DNA of 64,000 nt from Saposhnikovia divaricata (taxonomy: Eukaryota > Streptophyta > Magnoliopsida > Apiales > Apiaceae), in assembly GCA_036435485.1 (NCBI GenBank), contig CM071596.1, positions 61,181,001 through 61,245,000 of the forward strand, given 5' to 3'. The notes under the pieces were generated by a model, which was not told where the DNA came from, searched no databases, and saw only the letters and a list, made by a program, of their open reading frames with translations. Of this stretch, positions 12,056 to 24,240 are shown piece after piece; the first letter of the stretch is position 1; each line of letters opens with the position of its first letter. A program made the position numbers and the translations under genes.

Positions 12056-13225
12056 TACCTGTAAATTCGAACTCTTCTCCCCACCACAATTCTACTATGT
12101 TAATTTTTTATATTTATTAGTGTTTAAAATCCTAAAATTCTAAAAATTAAAAAAAATAGATCGAGAACATTAAGGTGTCTCCTCTAAATAATTATCTATC
12201 AAAAAAGAGTGATTTATTAGATTTTTCTGCGCTGAATTGACCAATTTGCTATGAAAATATCAACTAACAAACTTTTTTTTACTTAGTAATGAATTTCATT
12301 TTTTGAATTGATAATTTATAGACCAAATAATGTCTCATACTATTTGAGAGTCTATTCAGTATCTTGAATAATTCAAATATATTGTGAAGTCAATTTGTTT
12401 GTCCCATTAATTCTCGCATAACTAAAAAATACTGATAAGTAAATGTTAATGAAAATTGGTTTAAAATTCATTTTTTAATATTTTAGTTGGTTGAATTTAG
12501 CTTTTTTTTAATTAATTGATTAATTTAAAAGTTTACATAACTTAAATTTTTATTGTGTATTTGGAATAGTGTATTAAATATTTTTTTAATTTTTAAAATA
12601 TTTAATTTAATAAGAATAGATTTATTCAAATTTGTTTGCACCTTATGATTATAGATCGAGTGTTTGAGATATTAAAATATTATATCTTATAATACAGATA
12701 AAATAGACCCATGCATAAAATAATATATTTCTATTAATATCAATTAATTATACGCAATTTTGGAAAAAGGCTCTATACATAGAGCGGGACGCAAAAAACA
12801 GATGTGCTAATATATAATAATAATATAATATTGATTGATTTTAAATTAAAAATTGTGATTGATTAGTTAGTAATTATTTATGAAAATTAATCATTGATAC
12901 ATGACTATATATTATAAAATGATTGTAGTTGATATTTATGAAAATTAGCTCGTAATAAATAATAGTATAATTGCGATTGACTTTAAATTAAAATATTGAT
13001 AAGTTAGTAAATATTCTATCTCTTTAAAAAAAATGTAATTTATGCATGCACTAAATAAAATAAATTTCGTATTTTAAAAAAATTGTTAAGTAATCACGTT
13101 AAGTAAATTAGGATAAGATTGACATAATTAATTTAGTTTATGTGAATTCTAATTCGCTCTTATATATATATTTATGAAAATTAATTCGTAACATATCTAT
13201 AATATCTATACTATATTATAAAAGC

Positions 13226-14393
13226 CATTCATCTTGTTAGACGCCTTATGGAGAAGTTCAGGGATCGTCGCAAAGACCTCCATTTGGTGTTCATTGATCT
13301 TGAGAAGGCCTATGATAGCATCCCCCGTGAAGCTATTTGGAAGAGCCTTGAGGAGAGGGGAGTGTCGTCGGCGCTCGTTAGGGCGATTCAAGACATGTAC
13401 TCCCAAGCTAGTTCGTGCGTTCGGACACCGGTGGGGGACTCCCGTTTCTTCCCGGTTGAGATGGGGCTTCATCAGGGATCAGCCTTGAGCCCTTTTCTTT
13501 TCGCCCTTATCATTGATGTCATGTCGCGGGGGATTCAAGATGCTGTCCCGTGGTGCATGCTCTTCGCGGATGATATCGTGCTAGTGGCGGAATCGAGGAG
13601 GGAGGTGAACGACAAATTGGAGCTTTGGAGATCTACTTTGGAGGCCCGAGGGTTACGTTTGAGTCGTTCAAAAACTGAGTATCTCTGGTGTAACTTCAGT
13701 GGGGAGGTCAACGAAGAAGGGGTGGAGGTTAAGATTGAAGACCAGAACGTCCCGCAGACGGATAAATTCAAGTATTTGGGTTCGATCATCCAGAAGGAAG
13801 GTGAGATAGAAGCAGATGTCACGCATCGTATCAAGGCTGGGTGGCTCAGGTGGAGGGCAGCGTCAGGGGTTATGTGCGATAAGAAAGTCCCTTTAAAGCT
13901 GAAAGGGAAATTCTATAGAGCGGCTATCCGTCCTGCGATGCTGTACGGTTCGGAGTGTTGGGCGGAGAAGAAGGCTCTCGTTAACAAGTTGGAAGGGGCA
14001 GAAATGAGGATGTTGCGGTGGTCCTGTGGGCGCACGATGCTGGACAGAATCCCGAACTCGGCTTTTAGGAGCGAGCTTGAAGTGGCTCCTTTTTCTGCGA
14101 AAGTTAGGGAAGGAAGGTTGAGATGGTTCGGCCACGTTCGTAGGAGGCTGGCAGAAGCCCCAGTTAGGAGGGTTGAGAGTCTGACGATTGCTGGGGCGAG
14201 GAGGAGAGGCAGGCCGAGGAGGTCGTGGGAAGAGCAACTCAGGATGGATTTGAAGGCCTTAGACTTAAATGAGACCATGCTCGCGGATAGGTGTTCTTGG
14301 AGGCGGCGCATCAAAGTGGTGGATTCCCTTTTAGGCTGTGGCTCTGTTGTCGAGAGCCTCAGAGTTGCCGTATCTCGGTTAGCGATTCTCTAG
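13226..14393 (+). pseudogene. RTE reverse transcriptase, C-terminal part
   Basis: An open frame from the truncation point to a TAG at 14391-14393. Visible RT motifs: FIDLEKAYDSIPRE (motif A), GLHQGSALSPFLFALI (B), CMLFADDIVLVAES (C, FADD), then the RTE-type thumb and C-terminal words KYLGSIIQKEGEIEADVTHR and RWFGHVRRR. The endonuclease and RT fingers are missing, so it cannot act alone, yet this part has no internal stop, suggesting a recent copy. Met 13248 is internal and not a true start. Confidence 0.8.
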
Positions 14394-14782
14394 AAGGTCG
14401 GCGGTAGCATTCTCACTGTTCGTTTTGAGTATCTTTTGTTTTCTGGTTGTGCAGCTGCAGGGTGCTAGGCCTGGTGATTTTTCCGTGCGGGACTTTCCGC
14501 GTGGTGGGAGCGCATCCAGCTAGGAGTATCATAAATCCTCGCAGACAGGTAGGTCCCATGTGGAGTACGCCATGGGCCGCAGGTTTGTCATTGTCCATTC
14601 CCGTATCATTTTCCGTTGTATTTTCCACACTCTATGTTTGTTGTGCACTCAGCCGAGGGTCTTCACGGAAACAGCCTCTCCGCTCAAATAGTGGGGGTAT
14701 GGTCTGCGTACATCCCACCCTCCCCAGACCCTGCTCTGAGCGGGATATACTGGGTTTGTTTGGTTTGGTTTGGTTTTTTATT
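13226..14782 (+). mobile_element. RTE-type LINE, 5'-truncated copy 1
   Basis: Nearly the same sequence as 17638-19200. It starts inside the reverse transcriptase and ends in the same 3' tail (ggtatggtctgcgtacatcc, then ccctccccagaccctgctct, then tttggtttggtttgg), which resembles the tails of plant RTE elements. Possible short duplication: taaaag before the 5' junction and after the tail. Copy 2 has a 31-T run that copy 1 lacks. Confidence 0.8.
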
Positions 14783-14900
14783 AAAAGTTTTGGTACGGTA
14801 CGGTACGGTACTTACCTTATTTAATTGTTATACGATATTATAAAATACGAAACATTAAAAATTTTGGTACGGTACGGTACTTACCTTATTTAAATGTTTT
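14783..14900. repeat. ggtac-rich duplicated segment
   Basis: The words ttttggtacggtacggtac and cttaccttatttaa occur twice (about 14787 and 14862). These flank the LINE tail and belong to the Helitron host sequence. Confidence 0.5.
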
Positions 14901-14931
14901 ACTTTATTACTCTTAATTATTTTACTTATTT

Positions 14932-15490
14932 TTACAGCTAAAAGGTAATATCTTTTCTATATTTTCTAACTAAAATATCTCATTTTCAAACTCTTAATTA
15001 TTTTACTAAATTATAAAAAACAAAACACAATCTTTTTCTCAAAATATTATACGCAGTTCTTTCCAACAATTCTCCTAAATAATAACTAACCAATTATTAC
15101 ATTTTTCAGCTATTAACTTTTCTAACTAAAATCTCTTCTTTAAAAATATGGTTGTTCTAATTAATGAAATAAACTAATAATATTAATTACTAATAACTAA
15201 CTGATTACCTTTTATAGCTAAATGGTAATATCTTTTCCATATTTTCTAACTAAAATATCTCATTCTCAAACTTGATTTTTTTACTAAATTATCCACAAAA
15301 CACAATATTTTCTCAAAATATTACACACAGCTCTTCCAACACTTCTCCTAAATAATAACTAACAAATTACCTTTTTCAGCTATTACCTTTTCTAGCTTTT
15401 CTAAATAAAATCTCTTATTTCAAAATACGGGCGTTCTTATTAATGAAATAAAGTAATAATATTATAATTACTAAAACTAAATTAATGATT
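14932..15490. repeat. Direct duplication, about 290-bp units
   Basis: The segment 14932-15205 is repeated at about 15218-15492 with substitutions and small gaps. Shared words include ggtaatatcttttc, attttctaactaaaatatctc, cttctcctaaataataacta and aattaatgaaataaa. It lies inside the presumed Helitron; no coding content. Confidence 0.75.
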
Positions 15491-15729
15491 ACCTTATATA
15501 TATAATATATATAATTATTATCAAATTATATCATTTAAAAATTTAACTTACAAAATTCATATCATAAAAAATTCATTGAAATTATTGAAAAAATCATATA
15601 ATATTAAAGAAAATCCATGCATCGCACGAGTGATTAATTATAAATCAAAAGAGTGAAAAATTCATATTGCAAAAATTGTTTAATATTATATATTTGTATA
15701 ATCCTGATTGATTTTAATTTAAATTATTA

Positions 15730-16340
15730 ATTTATTATAAATATTTTTTGACATTAAAAAAAATATGTAATATATGGATATGTTAAATCAAGTCATTACT
15801 ATATTTAAATTAGAATTGTTAACTAACCGTAGTTAGTATAAATGGATAAGAATGGTAAATAAGGAAAAATTTTAATATAACATGATTGGTCTAAATTTAG
15901 GAATGACCTCTGATTGATCCTAAAATAATTCATAATTTCGTAATTGATTAACTGCATCTAACTATATACCTGGGTTGACTCAGACATTATAATAAAGGAT
16001 ATTGGTACCTTACTACTTTCTATGCTAATGTTTCCATGTTGGTTGAGTTATTACCATAATTAACGTAATTTCGTAAATATATAGTTGTTATTTAATAAAA
16101 GTGAAAATTAATTATATGAGAAATTTATTATCGAATATTTGTTGAAAAAAAGTATGAATAATATATAGGCATGTTAAATTAAATAGTTATTATTTTAATT
16201 ATAATTGTTAAATAACTAAAGTTAGTAAAGTGGGTATAAAAAAAATAAATAAGGAAAACCTTTAATATGATATGATTGGTCCAAAATTTAGGAATGGTCT
16301 CTTTATTGAGAGTCTAGTACCCCGTTAGTGGATTTTGTCT
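15730..16340. repeat. Dispersed direct repeat, about 190 bp, two copies
   Basis: About 15735-15915 and 16135-16305 align: both run through aatatgt/atgttaaat, attgttaaataac, gtaaataaggaaaa, ttttaatat, tgattggtc and aaatttaggaatg. Copy 2 continues directly into the 10809-type block (16301-16340). Otherwise AT-rich, no gene. Confidence 0.6.
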
Positions 16341-16904
16341 CCAAAATTATGGATGAGATCTCTCTTATACTTATTATATATAAGGTTATACTATTAATTT
16401 TTTTAATATCTATATGTTATTAATTTACATATTAAATTGTTGTTAAATTTTTTTTTTATATATATGTATATATATATATATATTGTAATAACCGCAAATA
16501 TTTCGAATAATTTTCCTATCGTATTTAAATTTTATTTGAGAGCGATTCGTTATTATATTTTAATTAGCGCATTTTTAAAAATTTTTGAGATTTTAAATAT
16601 TCGTTTTATATTTAATTAATTACATTTATTTAGTGGTTACTAAAATTAGAAAAATATTTAGGAAAATAGGATTTTAATTTTATTTTTGGATCGGATTTAT
16701 TTTAGAAAACGGAATGAAAGTATCGTTTTAATTGCCCAGCACGAGGAGGAGACATGATCATTATTTCGCGGAGCACACCATTGACTTTTCCCAGAATTTG
16801 CTCCTTATTTTCCAATACCTTTTATTTTTAAAAGAGACCAACTAGGCTTATATACAGGTAAACATACACAGGCTATATAATTATTTTAACTTCTCTCTGC
16901 AATA

Positions 16905-18803
16905 TCGTGCGGCGCAGGGCCGGAGAGGATTCGGAAGTTGGAAGCGTACAAGGTGGCGAGACGAGAGGCAAAAAAGGCAGTGGCGAAAGCTAAGGAGGAG
17001 GCATATGGAGAACTGTACAAGCGCCTAGATACCAAGGAAGGAGCGAATGCCATCTTTAAGCTAGCTAAAGCTAGGGAGAGAGGGAGGCGCGACCTGGGTT
17101 CTGTTAAGTTTGTTAAAGATGATTCAGGCCAAGTGTTGTTGACTGAAGATGCTATTAAGGACAGGTGGAGTTCGTATTTCCATAATCTCTTCAACGAGAC
17201 TAGGAGGAGTGGTGCCGGTGTGGAGCAAGAGGTCCCTCTGTCGCCTGTGTCTTCCTTCGACAACTGTGAGCGCATCAGCAAGGATGAAGTCAAGGGTGCC
17301 TTGCAAAAGATGGCTAGAGGGAAGGCGGTTGGTCCGGATCTTATCCCTATCGAGGTTTGGCTTTGTCTTGGTGAGGTTGGCGTCCAATGGCTGACAGATC
17401 TGTTCAATGTTCTTCTCTTGGGTGATAAGATGCCAGCTGAGTGGAGGCGTAGTGTTGTGGTCCCTTTTTTCAAAAACAAAGGCGATGCTCAAAGTTGTAG
17501 TAACTACCGGGGTATTAAATTACTCAGTCATACTATGAAACTCTGAGAGAGAGTGGTTGATAGTCGGCTTAGAAGAGTAGTTGAAATCTCAGAGAATCAA
17601 TTTGGATTTATGCCTGGGAGATCGACGATCGAGGCCATTCATCTCGTTAGGCGCCTTATGGAGAAGTTCAGGGAACGTCGCAAAGACCTCCATATGGTGT
17701 TCATTGATCTTGAGAAGGCCTATGATAGCATCCCCCGTGTAGCTATTTGGAAGAGCCTTGTAGAGAGGGGAGTCTCGTCGGCGTTCGTTAGGGTGATTCA
17801 AGACATGTACTCCCAAGCTAGTTCTTGCGTTCGGACCCCAGTGGGGGACTCCCGTTTCTTCCCGGTTGAGATGGGGCTTCATCAGGGATCGGCCCTGAGC
17901 CCATTTCTTTTCGCCCTTATCCTTGATGTCATGTCGCGGGGGATTCAAGACGCTGTCCCTTGGTGCATGCTATTCGCGGATGATATCGTGCTAGTGGCGG
18001 AATCGAGGAAGGAGGTGAACGACAAATTGGAGCTTTGGAGATCTACTTTGGAGTCCCAAGGTTTACGTATGAGTCGTTCTAAAACCGAGTATCTCTGGTG
18101 TAACTTCAGTGGTGAGGCCAGCGAAGAAGGGGTGGAGGTTAGGATTGAAGACCAGATCGTCCCGCAGACGGATAAATTCAAGTATTTGGGTTCGATCATC
18201 CAGAAGGAAGGTGAGATTGAAGCCGATGTCACGCATCGCATCAAGGCTGGGTGGCAAAGGTGGAGGGCAGCGTCGGGGGTTTTGTGCGATAAGAAAGTCC
18301 CGTTAAAGTTGAAAGGGAAATTCTATAGAGCGGCTATCCGTCCTGCGATGCTGTATGGTTCTGAATGTTGGGCGGAGAAGAAGGCTCTCGTAAGCAAGTT
18401 GGAAGGGGCTGAGATGAGGATGTTGCGGTGGTCTTGTGGGCGCACGATGCTGGACAGAATCCCGAACTCGGTGTTTAGGAGCGAGCTTGAAGTGGCGCCT
18501 TTCTCGGCGAAAGTTAGGGAAGGAAGGTTGAGATGGTTCGGCCACGTTCGTAGGAGGCTGGCTGAAGCCCCAGTTAGGAGGGTCGAGAGTCTGACGGTTG
18601 TTGGGGCGAGGAGGAGAGGCAGGCCAAGGAGGACGTGGGAAGAGCAGCTCCGGATGGATTTGAAGGCATTAGACTTAAATGAGACCATGCTCGCGGATAG
18701 GTGTTCATGGAGGCGGCGTATCAGAGTGGTGGATTCCCTTCTAGGTTGTGGCTCTGTTGTCGAGAGCCTCAGAGTTGCCCTGTCTCGATTAGCGATTTTT
18801 TAG
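16905..18803 (+). pseudogene. RTE-type ORF: linker, reverse transcriptase (one nonsense codon)
   Basis: One frame runs from the truncation point to the TAG at 18801-18803, broken only by TGA at 17544-17546. The stop sits in the context KL(stop)ERVV, where related RTE proteins have Trp, so a TGG-to-TGA change is likely. N-terminal part: KVARREAKKAVAKAKEEAYG and AKARERGRRDLG, a charged helical linker that follows the endonuclease in RTE proteins. RT motifs: GPDLIPIE, NYRGIKLLSH, NQFGFMPGRST, FIDLEKAYDSIPR, GLHQGSALSPF, CMLFADDIVLVAE. C-terminal words as in copy 1. The endonuclease is missing. Confidence 0.85.
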
Positions 18804-18840
18804 AAGTTCGGCGTCAGCGTGTTCACTTTTCGTTCCGAGT

Positions 18841-18841
<1 letters not shown>

Positions 18842-18872
<31 letters not shown>
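18842..18872. repeat. T31 homopolymer in the LINE 3' UTR
   Basis: Copy 1 has only a short T-rich stretch at the equivalent place (about 14430). It is a run expansion, and may also reflect assembly error. Confidence 0.9.
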
Positions 18873-18873
<1 letters not shown>

Positions 18874-19741
18874 GTGTGCAGTTGCAGGGAGCTTGGCTCG
18901 GTGGTGTCTCTGTGCGGGACTTGCCGTGTGGTTGGAGCGCATCAAACTAGGAGTATCATAATCCCTCGCAGGTAGGTATGCCCATGTGGAGAACGCCATG
19001 GGCCTCAGGTATGGCATTGTCTATTTCCATATCATGTCCGTTGTATTTTCTACACTATAGGTATGTTGTACACTCAGCCGAGGGTCTTCACGGAAACAGC
19101 CTCCCCGCTCTAAATGTGGGGGTATGGTCTGCGTACATCCTACCCTCCCCAGACCCTGCTCTGAGCGGGATATACTGGGTATGTTTGGTTTGGTTTGGTT
19201 TTCTCTCTGCAATACAGAAAGAAAGCACAGGGCATAAAATATTTTTTTTTCTCCTCCCTGCTAACAGCTTTAACAGGTAGTCTATTTTTTTTTTTTCTTC
19301 TGTTTTTTTTTTTTTTCGTCTTCGTTTTGTACTGAAAAATCGAGTTGTGTTGTGGGTTGTGAATCAGTATGGGAGAGAGAACATGGGTGCTATGTTTGGT
19401 TCTGTAATCGGAAATTTTGGGTTGTAAAATGAAGTTGTGTGGATTGTTTTGTGTTGTGAGTGCTGGGTGTTTGCCGAGAGTGGGGAATAGAGATTGAGGG
19501 AGGGGCGGAGTCGCCGTGGGAGTCGTCGAAAACGACGGTGGTGGATGATGATAGTGTAACCGGAGTTGTGCGGTTGGGAGGTAGTCGGAAACGGGGAAGA
19601 GGGAGAGATTGAGATCGGAGAAAGAGAGAGGGGTTACGGGGAAGAGAGGGATACGAGAGATACAGACGAGGGAGATAGAGAGATAAGCGAGAGAAAAGGG
19701 AGGAGATAGAGAGATTGGTTTGAGGTGCGATCGGAAAATAC

Positions 19742-19742
<1 letters not shown>

Positions 19743-19814
<72 letters not shown>

Positions 19815-19829
19815 GAGATCGAGCGAGAC

Positions 19830-19899
<70 letters not shown>
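19743..19899. repeat. (GA)n microsatellite
   Basis: About 157 bp of almost pure GA with few interruptions, in the leader-like part of the long LTR. Open frames on both strands here (19140-20018) read only Arg-Glu or Ser-Leu repeats and are not genes. Confidence 0.95.
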
Positions 19900-19903
<4 letters not shown>

Positions 19904-22353
19904 GGGAGAGAGAGATACGGGGGAGAAAGAGAGAAAACCGGGGTGGCCGGCGGTGGTGGTGGCGCGTGGGCCCCACGCGCCGTTGCGCAAAATTTATATT
20001 CTGAACAGTTTTTTTTAAAAATAGAGAAATAGGAGAAAAATAAAGATAAAATAATAAAAATATATTTATATATAATAAAGAGTTAATATTATATGAAATA
20101 AAAAGAGATTGAATATTCTTTTTAAAATTAGTTTTAAAATAATGGAGATATTAGTCTAAAATTTTGAGAAATAAAGAGATAATAATAAAAGAGGGAATAT
20201 TTATAAATAATAGCGTAAAATATGGTTTTATTTAAATAGAGTTAATATGTGATTTTTGGACAAAAATTAGAGATTTATTATTCGTCGATAAAAAGAGGAA
20301 TAATTTTGAATAAATAGAATAAATATGTTTTTAATTTTAGAAATCTGATAATTAATATTTTCGGATTATTATTTTTATCGGGTCGAGTTAAATTATTTTA
20401 GAGATTTTAATTAGAGTAATATTTAATTACGAGAATAAAAGTGGATTGTTGAATTAGTTTGTTTTGAGAATAAATAGAGGTTAATATTATTTTATTTATG
20501 AGATTTAAATGGAGTAATTAATTGCCGTAACTTTCTTTTCGTTTTAAGTCAGATTTACGGATATTAAAAATAGGCTTTATTTTCGAGATTTAATTCCTGA
20601 GTACGAAGAGAGATTTATTTATCCGGGAATTATTTTTCCGTTAATTAACGTAGAGATTTTCGAGAGATATTTTATTATTATATTTAAATATTATATTATC
20701 GGTTGAGAAATATTCTATTTTTGACGAAGCGCTCACGTATTCTTTGTTGCCATTTTTAGAGAATAATTCACGAGCCGTAGACCGAAGTCGAGTTCACGGC
20801 TAGAGTACAAATTTTATCTTACACTTGATTGCACTCCGAGATCGAGGCAAGTTCATTCCTACCCTAACTCTTAGAGACTTGAATTTCTGTTCGTATTATT
20901 TCATTCCTTATTTATTTTTGAGCTGTCAATTATGAGATTTATTTGTTGCTTCATATGATGCAATAATTCCTTTGAGTATTATTTTCTCGTTGTGATATTT
21001 TGTTACTGTTAAAAAATCAGTTCATTTGTTAATTATATTCCTTATAAGCGTGAAATTAATTTCGTTGCTATCAGGTCGATCTCATTAATTCGAGACGACT
21101 ATTATTGTGATTCAGTGAAACTAGTCTCATTCGTTCGAGATGGTTAAATTTATTCTTTTCAGTCGAATTTATTGTACAAATTCGATAATAATTATTGATT
21201 ATCTTTTGGTTGGTTCATCTTTCGAATCAACAAATAAGAGTTATAAAAATTAGGATCATTAGAGTTTTACTCGTTGATCAAGTGAAAAATATTCTGTTCA
21301 TCAATTATGAGTATTATAAATATTCGAGAAGTACTATTTGTACGGTACGACTCCCAATCATTTCATTTTGAGACTATCCTCAATATTTCGAGGTAGTTGA
21401 CTTTATTGTCGTGGGTTGACATCTTGTTCGTGTTAACCAATAAAATATTATTATTGAGAATTTACCTCAGTCCATTGTTCGGACTGGTGAAACAATTGAG
21501 TCAGGCTGGCAGTCCGCCAGATTTGTAATTATTTTTCTGGAAGAGTTATCTTAATTTGTCTATTCATCAAATATTCGGGAATTCTGTAATCCACTGGTCA
21601 ATATGGGAGATGGCCCATGAGTTTTCTTTCAGATCAACACGAGTAATAATTCGTGGTATCGAAAGAGAAATATTTATATTTTGGCACTAATGTTGCCAGG
21701 TTGACTTTTCAACCACCTTTTTGCTAGCAAAACGATATGGTGGTACCTGCGACATAGTAGTGATCGTGCTATGGGGTATCACGGAAGTACGGTACTTGCG
21801 ACACAGCGGCTGATCTCGCTGTGGGGTATCGTAGAGGCGGAGGACCAGTATCTCAATCTTTTAAAAATTCGAGTTCCTTTTATTCAGAGATGAGTTGTTG
21901 TGGTCTATCAGTAAGTATTACCAGGGCATCTTGTATGTGTACGAGTATTTTCATAAATAGAGTTGTTCGAGGTGAGTATTCAGTCTTTCGAGTATTCTGA
22001 TTTCGAGATGAGCATTGAGTAAATCCAGATTGTGTAATCTCATTGATTTTAAGATTTTGAGTATTCCTTTTGATAAAAATTATTATATTTATATACCGAG
22101 TAAGAAGAGAACTTGCTGAGCACTATCGTTGCTCATTCTTGCTTTACAACATTTTTTATCCAGCTGTCAAGATGGAAAGAGGCGAGACGTCCAACCAGGG
22201 ATCCAAAGGAGAGTAAAAAGCTCAAGGCTATGCTGACAAGAACTAGAATAACTAGCTGGAACTTTTATCTATCCACTTTGGTAAACAGATGTAAGATATT
22301 ATCCCAAGATGTAAGATGTCGAGACTGATCTTGGATCTGCGGAGTTACACTTC

Positions 22354-22365
22354 TGGGGTCAGAGT
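22354..22365 (+). other. Degraded initiator-Met tRNA primer-binding site
   Basis: tggggtcagagt matches the common plant PBS TGGTATCAGAGC at 9 of 12 positions and lies 4 bp after the LTR-like end TTACA. Position and match together support the LTR call. Confidence 0.45.
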
Positions 22366-23683
22366 AATCAATAGACACGCCTACGTGAGTAGGCGCAGGT
22401 GGGCTTGGATACGCTGTTCAAGAAGGCGCATCTGAGGATACGCTTCTTGAACATGCGCATCTATCGTCTCCTTCGTTCGCGAGTTCTGGCGATTTTGCAA
22501 TCACCGGCCGGCGACTTCTCTTCTTTTCTCTGTTCACCTCTCTCCCGTCATTTTCCAGTCACGAGCTATATACCAATCGAACCAGCATCATCTCTTCTAC
22601 AATCCTATACAGGTTTCATAAAATTTCATTGTTTGGATTTCGAGATCTCGCGGCCACCCTTTCAAAATCTCGATTCCAGCGACCATTTTTTTCTGCCTCC
22701 ATTCACCCCCCTCCCGTGTTTATTCAATAACGTTATACACACTAATTGATTCGTCTCTTCACCCTCTACACATCCATACCAGTTTCATAGCATTTGATTC
22801 GCGATATTTGAAACCCCTAAATCGAGGGTTGTCGCCGCCGGGAGGTGGTTCGACTGCTACACTAGAACATTGGTTACGCCTTACCCATGGACGTGACCCG
22901 TGAATATTTTGGGCCATGTTTTCAAAATTGGGTATTTTGGGCAGTGGGTAGGGAAAAAATGGGTATTTTGGGCAATTATTCATAATATAGTACATATAAA
23001 TATATGAATTTACAAATTTTTACAAATTTGTGTGAAATATGTATACAAGGTGAGTACTCCCTAACTAGATAACCACGGAACCTGAGATTCAAAACAAGAT
23101 TCTAATTTTTTTTTTTAAATTTATTTTTATGAAATAACTGTATCAACACATTTTAATCAACGCTAAACAATTTTTAAAATCAATATTTGAATTATTAATT
23201 AATATTAAAAAGAATTTTTGTATAATTTCCAAAAATATTCACTGAGATTTGAAAGTAGATTCACAAAATTTACGAGATTCTAAAATAGATTCTATGAATA
23301 TATCATATATTTTTTTTATATTTACAAACAAATTGTTGTTTATAATTGTTTTCTTATTTATATTTTAAATAAAAAATTCATTCAAGTTTAATCAAGTATT
23401 TGGTTAATGTATGAATTTTAAATTAAAAATCTAAAATTAAAAAAACTACAAATTTTAAAATAATTTTAAGAAAAATGTTTTGGTGTCCTGTTGAATATAT
23501 AAGAATTAAATAAAAACACATTACTTAGCAACAAAAATTTACCAAGATATAAATTTCAAGTACTTAATTTAAAATAGTCGTGGTATCATGTTAATTAAAA
23601 AAACGATCTGATTCGATCAATATTTCAAAATAAATTGGAAAGGCAATGAAAAAGTACTTGATCGATGACTTTTTATGACCATG
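22366..23683. other. Leader-like remnant then AT-rich spacer, no gene
   Basis: 22400-22860 is GC-richer, with a short inverted pair (gcttggatacgctgttcaag / atacgcttcttgaac) and a CT-rich, gene-leader-like stretch. The 116-codon open frame at 22399-22749 has no recognisable domain. From 22900 on, the sequence is AT-rich and featureless. Confidence 0.45.
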
Positions 23684-23988
23684 TGCCTGTTTGGCTCACC
23701 TTATATTACAGACGTATGGACTTATTTTCGGGTAAAAATTTTATATTTTGATAAAAAAATTTTATACAAGTATTTAATATATGTTTGAGATTTAATAAGT
23801 TGCAAAAATAAGTTGGAAAATTAGTTAGAAAGTTAGGAATCTCTAACTTTGTCTTAAAATAAATTAAATTATTCTGAAAAAAGTTCCCCAAATACCCCTA
23901 TGTACGCTCATAATTGGATAAAATGTACGTGATACTGAAATGAGCTTAAGACCCGTTAAAGCTCCTCATCAGAGCACCCAAACAGGCA
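23684..23988. mobile_element. MITE, 305 bp, TIR TGCCTGTTTGG
   Basis: It starts TGCCTGTTTGGCTC and ends CACCCAAACAGGCA, so the ends are inverted repeats. The middle matches the reverse complement of 2023-2217. No clear target-site duplication was seen. The ends resemble those of PIF/Harbinger- or hAT-type MITEs. Confidence 0.65.
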
Positions 23989-24232
23989 TATAAACTAGTT
24001 CAGCTAATTAATAATTTCAAACTGGCACGGATGAATAATTGTCTTTTTCTTTAATACAAAAAAGAGAGAGAATCAAATCTGTGATCTATCGACCTAGCTT
24101 TCATCGTTAAGTTAGGATCTAGTCCCGATGAATAATTGTGCCCAGTGCATATTTTATCTTTTTGAGGATTTCATTAATTGGTTTTTTATATAATGTCTTA
24201 TCAAAAGCCCGGCAATTTTTTTTTTCACACGT
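23989..24232. other. Spacer, no gene seen
   Basis: AT-rich, with no coding frame or repeat that stands out. Confidence 0.6.
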
Positions 24233-24240
24233 TAAAACTT

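Larger units (their letters stand above)
9431..13204. other. AT-rich intergenic region, no gene
   Basis: No supportable coding frame. Contents: a stretch rich in aatccgaaatccgat-like words (9735-9850), a direct duplication (10790-11010), a degenerate threefold repeat (11900-12055) and long A/T runs. Opposed overlapping open frames at 10028-10309 are AT-rich chance frames. Confidence 0.6.
13205..15640 (+). mobile_element. Decayed Helitron split by an RTE LINE
   Basis: At 13205 an A is followed by TCTATACTATATTATAAAAGC, the 5' end shared by the Helitrons of this window. After the LINE copy the sequence resumes with aaagttttggtacgg, resembling the internal sequence following this terminus in the Helitron at 27021-27982. 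A decayed hairpin (ccatgcatcgcacgagtg) near 15616-15633 may be the 3' end, but CTRR is not intact. The 3' limit is therefore uncertain. Confidence 0.4.
16905..19200 (+). mobile_element. RTE-type LINE, copy 2, with 14-bp target-site duplication
   Basis: The element is bounded by ttctctctgcaata at 16891-16904 and again at 19201-19214, a perfect 14-bp duplication. It is 5'-truncated: the coding frame is already open at the first base. The 3' end is a tail with ggttt repeats rather than a pure A-run. It lies inside the long LTR described above. Confidence 0.93.
16484..22349 (+). repeat. Long Ty3/gypsy LTR-like sequence (Tekay/Del type?), interrupted by a LINE
   Basis: Seen: start TGTAATAACC, end GGAGTTACA, followed 4 bp later by a degraded initiator-Met primer-binding site (22354-22365). 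Minus the LINE and its duplication, the length is about 3.56 kb. It contains a TATA-like ctatataat (16873-16881), a CT-rich and GA-rich leader, and a later segment with paired cgacatagtag/cgacacagcgg motifs. Long LTRs with this kind of layout occur in Tekay/Del chromoviruses; this is recognition by eye. No 5-bp target-site duplication was found and no gypsy protein follows, so it is a relic. Confidence 0.5.

Noticed and set aside
19140..20018. Open frames up to 278 codons, Ser/Leu- or Arg/Glu-rich
   Set aside because: They are translations of the (GA)n microsatellite and CT-rich leader, with no domain.
22399..22749. 116-codon plus-strand frame
   Set aside because: No recognisable domain, lies in a leader-like GC-rich patch, no splice or neighbour support.
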